Assembly: GCA_023430315.1 (NCBI GenBank)
Contig: JAEZAW010000056.1
Coordinates: forward strand, 1-9,267
Source of the DNA: Pseudomonadota bacterium
GTDB lineage: Bacteria; Pseudomonadota; Alphaproteobacteria; Rhizobiales; Hyphomicrobiaceae
Reading direction: 5' to 3'
DNA length: 9,267 bases
A program made the translations under genes and the position numbers. Below the pieces are notes generated by a model that made no database searches, had not been told where the DNA came from, and worked only from the letters and a program-made list of their open reading frames with translations. Below are positions 6,626 through 9,267 of the stretch, one piece after another (positions within the stretch are counted from its first letter, which is position 1; every line of letters begins with the position of its first letter).

Positions 6626-7798
6626 GTTAAGCACGCCGCCGGTCAAGGGCACGCGGACGCCGGTCGTTCCTGGAAAGGTGATCGGCCGCTTGTCCAGCGA
6701 TCGCACGGCGAGATAGGCCCAGGCTTCGGCTTCCACGGCATCGCCATCGAAGCCCAGTGCCTCGACGGGCACGACGGCGGACTGCACGTAGCCCGCGAGC
6801 ATCGACATGAGCGTGCGATTGCGCCGCCCGCCGCCGGCGATGACCCACATTTGTGGCTCTTCGGGCACGTGCTCGCGCGCCCGCGCGATGGATGCGACCG
6901 TGAAGGCGGTCAAAGTTGCAGCTCCGTCTTCCAGCGAGAGCGGATCGACGAGGCTCACGTCGAAGGCATTGCGGTCGAGCGACTTTGGAACGCGCGCCGC
7001 GAAATGATCGTGGCGCAGATAGGCGGACACATAATCCTCGTGCACTTTCCCGCGCCCTGCCAGCGCACCATCCTCGTCGCGTCGCGCGCCGGTTCGCTTC
7101 ATGACCCAATCGTCGATCATTGCGTTGCCGGGACCAGTGTCGAAAGCGATCAGACGCCCGTCCGCACCGATCCACGTGATATTGGCGACGCCGCCGATAT
7201 TGACAAAGGCCACGGGGCGGCCAGGAGCCTTTGCTGCCATCGCGCGATGATAGGCCGGTGCGAGTGGTGCACCCTGGCCACCTGCAGCACAGTCGGCGGC
7301 GCGCATGTCGTGGACCACGTCGATCCCCGTCGCCGCGGCAAGTGCCGGACCATCGCCGATCTGGACGGTGAGCATTCGCCCGATTGGCTCGACTACCGGC
7401 TTGGCTCCCGGAAGAGGTGGCGGCCGTGTTCCAGGCGCGGGCGGCGGTGGATTGCTGTCCCAACGATGCAGCACCGTCTGCCCATGAAAGCCGATCACGT
7501 CGATGGCCGAGGGTTGCAGCATCCGGTCGCCGATGAAGCGCAGGACCGCCTCGGCGTGGAGCCGGGTCAGCTCCGCCTCGACCGCGGCGAGGCCTCCCGG
7601 CCGCTCATCGCGCTGCTTTATACTTAGGGCATCACGGAGCGCGCCCCGGAGCTGATCCCGGAAGGCCGGCTCGTAGTCCACGCCCCCAGCCGCAAGCCGC
7701 CGGACATGATTCTCGCCATCGGTTTCGATGAGGGCGATGTCGATGCCGTCCATGGACGTGCCGCTCATCAGCCCCAGCGCGCGCCTGATCTTGCCCAT
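6617..7798 (-). CDS. anmK: Anhydro-N-acetylmuramic acid kinase
   Basis: Cytoplasmic ATP-dependent kinase of peptidoglycan recycling. It opens the 1,6-anhydro ring of anhMurNAc and phosphorylates it to MurNAc-6-phosphate. Visible motifs are the N-terminal nucleotide-binding GLMSGTSMDGIDIAL (9-23), FHGQTVLHR (104-112), DMRAADCAAGGQGAPL (164-179, with Asp169 the likely catalytic base), NIGGVANITWIG (200-211), FDTGPGNAMIDDW (219-231) and AGGGRRNRTLM (321-331). Length is 393 residues, against about 370 in E. coli. Most of the excess is a proline-rich insertion at about residues 113-137. The start at 7796-7798 follows AGGAAGG (7804-7810) at 5 nt spacing and gives the family's N-terminus directly; an upstream in-frame ATG at 7838-7840 would add 14 unlikely residues. 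The gene is divergent from tyrS with 74 bp between starts. The MurQ etherase that would follow in the pathway is not in the window. Confidence 0.95.
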   Translation of the reverse strand: MGKIRRALGLMSGTSMDGIDIALIETDGENHVRRLAAGGVDYEPAFRDQLRGALRDALSIKQRDERPGGLAAVEAELTRLHAEAVLRFIGDRMLQPSAIDVIGFHGQTVLHRWDSNPPPPAPGTRPPPLPGAKPVVEPIGRMLTVQIGDGPALAAATGIDVVHDMRAADCAAGGQGAPLAPAYHRAMAAKAPGRPVAFVNIGGVANITWIGADGRLIAFDTGPGNAMIDDWVMKRTGARRDEDGALAGRGKVHEDYVSAYLRHDHFAARVPKSLDRNAFDVSLVDPLSLEDGAATLTAFTVASIARAREHVPEEPQMWVIAGGGRRNRTLMSMLAGYVQSAVVPVEALGFDGDAVEAEAWAYLAVRSLDKRPITFPGTTGVRVPLTGGVLNRA

Positions 7799-7826
7799 GG
7801 CGGCCTTCCTGTGCAATTTGCGGCCA

Positions 7827-7850
7827 CCCTGCTGCCCCATGGCGGCAGGG
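7827..7850 (+). promoter_or_regulatory. Hairpin in the tyrS leader / anmK-tyrS intergenic region
   Basis: Arms CCCTGCTGCC (7827-7836) and GGCGGCAGGG (7841-7850) form a 10-bp stem on the plus-strand RNA, with one U-G wobble and a 4-nt CCAU loop. On the minus strand the wobble becomes a mismatch, so the structure favours the tyrS transcript. It lies 22 nt before the tyrS ATG and occupies a third of the 74-bp gap. There is no T-tract. It could be a leader structure affecting tyrS translation or an operator; whether the tyrS transcript includes it depends on an unmapped start site. Confidence 0.4.
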
Positions 7851-7872
7851 ATACGACCGAAAGCCTCATATC

Positions 7873-9129
7873 ATGACGAAGCACACGTCCGACTTCCTCA
7901 ATATCCTGGCAGAGCGCGGTTTTATCCACCAGTGCTCGGACTTCGGGGGGCTCGATGCTCTCGCCGCCAAGGGCGAGATCGTGTCGTACGTCGGCTATGA
8001 CTGCACGGCGCCTTCGCTGCACATCGGTCACCTGCTCTCGATCATGATGCTGCACTGGCTGCAGAAGAGCGGCGGCGGCAAGCCCATCACGCTCATGGGC
8101 GGCGGCACGACACGCGTCGGCGATCCCTCGGGGCGCGATGAAACGCGGCGCATTCTGCCCATCGAGACCATCGAGGCGAACAAGGAAGGCATCAAAGCGG
8201 TGTTCGCCAAGTTCCTGTCGTTCGGCGATGCGCGCCACGATGCGGTGATGGCCGACAATGCCGAATGGCTGGCGCCGCTCAACTACATCGAGTTCCTGCG
8301 CGATGTCGGCCGGCACTTCTCTGTGAACCGGATGCTCTCGATGGACTCGGCAAAGATGCGCCTCGAGCGCGAGCAGGAGCTGTCGTTCATCGAGTTCAAT
8401 TACATGTTGCTCCAGTCCTACGACTACGTGGAGCTGGCGCGGCGCTATAAGTGCAACCTGCAGATGGGCGGCTCGGACCAGTGGGGCAACATCGTCTCCG
8501 GCATCGACCTTGGCCGGCGCATGGGCACGCATCAGTTGTACGCGCTCACGTGCCCGCTGCTGACGACGGCTTCCGGCGCCAAGATGGGCAAGACAGCGGC
8601 GGGCGCGGTCTGGCTCAACGAGGATCAGCTCCCCGTCTACGACTACTGGCAGATGTGGCGGAATACCGAGGATGCCGACGTCGCGCGCTTCCTGAAGCTG
8701 TTCACGCTGCTGCCGATGAGCGAGATCGCGAAGCTGGCGGCGCTCGGCGGTGCCGAGATCAACGAAGCGAAGAAGACGCTCGCGACCGAGGCGACCGCGC
8801 TACTGCACGGGCGCGAGAAGGCCGAGGCTGCGGCTGAAACGGCGCGGCGCACCTTCGAGCAGGGCGAGAGTGCCGAAGGCCTGCCGACGATCGAAGTGCC
8901 GGTCGCCGACATCGAGAACGAGCTCGGCATCCTCGCTGCGTTCGTTACGTCGGGCCTCGTAAAGTCGAACAGCGAAGCCCGCCGCCAGATCCAGGCAGGC
9001 GGCCTGCGAGTAAATGACGTGGCTGTCAGTGACGAGAAGGCGAAGCTTCGCTCAGGCGATGTATCCGCCGATGGCGTGATCAAGCTGAGCCTCGGCCGCA
9101 AGAAGCACGTGCTGCTGCGCCCGGTGTAA
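7873..9129 (+). CDS. tyrS: Tyrosyl-tRNA synthetase
   Basis: Charges tRNA-Tyr with tyrosine in the cytoplasm; class I aminoacyl-tRNA synthetase of the bacterial TyrS type, 418 residues, normal length. The catalytic Rossmann domain shows YVGYDCTAPSLHIGH (39-53, with the HIGH motif at 50-53). It also has GGGTTRVGDPSGR (76-88), the tyrosine-binding region YMLLQSYDYVEL (177-188) and QMGGSDQWGNI (197-207). The KMSKS-type loop appears as KMGKT (237-241), a variant common in this enzyme. The C-terminal S4-like RNA-binding domain is at about 352-415 (VKSNSEARRQIQAGGLRVND). The ATG at 7873 is preceded by only a weak Shine-Dalgarno (GAAAG about 8 nt upstream). It is divergent from anmK and followed by a strong hairpin. 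Confidence 0.97.
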   Translation: MTKHTSDFLNILAERGFIHQCSDFGGLDALAAKGEIVSYVGYDCTAPSLHIGHLLSIMMLHWLQKSGGGKPITLMGGGTTRVGDPSGRDETRRILPIETIEANKEGIKAVFAKFLSFGDARHDAVMADNAEWLAPLNYIEFLRDVGRHFSVNRMLSMDSAKMRLEREQELSFIEFNYMLLQSYDYVELARRYKCNLQMGGSDQWGNIVSGIDLGRRMGTHQLYALTCPLLTTASGAKMGKTAAGAVWLNEDQLPVYDYWQMWRNTEDADVARFLKLFTLLPMSEIAKLAALGGAEINEAKKTLATEATALLHGREKAEAAAETARRTFEQGESAEGLPTIEVPVADIENELGILAAFVTSGLVKSNSEARRQIQAGGLRVNDVAVSDEKAKLRSGDVSADGVIKLSLGRKKHVLLRPV

Positions 9130-9136
9130 ATGAGAT

Positions 9137-9171
9137 CGCCGCACGGCAGCTTCGGGAGCTGCCGTGCGGCG
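9137..9171 (+). terminator. Strong hairpin terminator after tyrS
   Basis: A perfect 15-bp inverted repeat (9137-9151 with 9157-9171; core GCACGGCAGCT / AGCTGCCGTGC) with a 5-nt TCGGG loop begins 7 nt after the tyrS stop. It is followed by only a few scattered T residues (CGTTATGCTTGG). The stem is strong enough for an intrinsic terminator, and it may serve both tyrS and the convergent minus-strand gene that ends at 9185. Confidence 0.75.
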
Positions 9172-9184
9172 CGTTATGCTTGGA

Positions 9185-9267
9185 TCAGTGCGGTACGATC
9201 GGCATCAATAGGTTTTCCCGGGCCCGGCGCACCGCGTACGGGATCTCACTGCGCGCGATACCAATGT
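9185..9267 (-). CDS. C-terminal end of an unidentified protein (partial)
   Basis: On the complement an open frame enters from the right edge and ends with TGA at 9185-9187. The last 26 residues read IGIARSEIPYAVRRARENLL then MPIVPH. The third codon positions are GC-rich and the second positions AT-rich, as expected for a real gene at this composition. The other two complement frames stop at once or give an Arg/Thr-rich sequence unlike protein. The product cannot be identified from this fragment. It would converge on tyrS and share the hairpin at 9137-9171. Confidence 0.5.
   Translation of the reverse strand, partial: IGIARSEIPYAVRRARENLLMPIVPH

Overview
The window looks like an ordinary chromosomal stretch from a high-GC alphaproteobacterium, probably Hyphomicrobiales/Rhizobiales. 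The reasons are the glnB-glnA order, a class II aldolase of the long CbbA type, a Tat-exported sulfite-oxidase-type molybdoenzyme paired with a small cytochrome c, and an anmK/tyrS divergent pair. This placement is inference from gene content and composition, not a database match. I see no mobile element, CRISPR array, tRNA or rRNA, and no sign of recent transfer.

Layout from left to right. Positions 1-949 (minus strand) hold glnB followed by the 5' part of glnA, which runs off the left edge. This nitrogen-assimilation operon has a very recognisable control region: a sigma-54 -24/-12 element (1010-1025) and a 17-bp NtrC-type palindrome (1133-1149) centred about 140 bp upstream of the predicted transcription start. 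Positions 1197-2264 (minus) encode class II fructose-bisphosphate aldolase. Positions 2387-4615 (minus) encode a 742-residue protein of unknown role. It has an uncharacterised N-terminal region, a Pro/Ala-rich linker and TPR-like helical repeats of about 46-52 residues. A 267-bp divergent intergenic region with an inverted repeat (4824-4851) separates it from a plus-strand pair (4883-6603). That pair encodes a periplasmic sulfite-oxidase-family molybdopterin enzyme and a one-heme cytochrome c that probably accepts its electrons. Convergent to this pair, 13 bp away, is anmK (6617-7798, minus; cell-wall recycling). anmK is divergent from tyrS (7873-9129, plus; tyrosyl-tRNA synthetase), which ends at a strong 15-bp hairpin terminator. 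The last 83 bases probably hold the C-terminus of an unidentified minus-strand gene.

The genes fall into independent functional blocks: nitrogen control, central carbon metabolism, periplasmic sulfite-type oxidation, peptidoglycan recycling and translation. I did not find convincing evidence of a new multi-gene system. The items most worth a second look are the glnBA control region (promoter embedded in a 31-bp interrupted palindrome), the orphan TPR protein, the Gln found where animal sulfite oxidases carry an active-site Arg, and a proline-rich insertion in AnmK.
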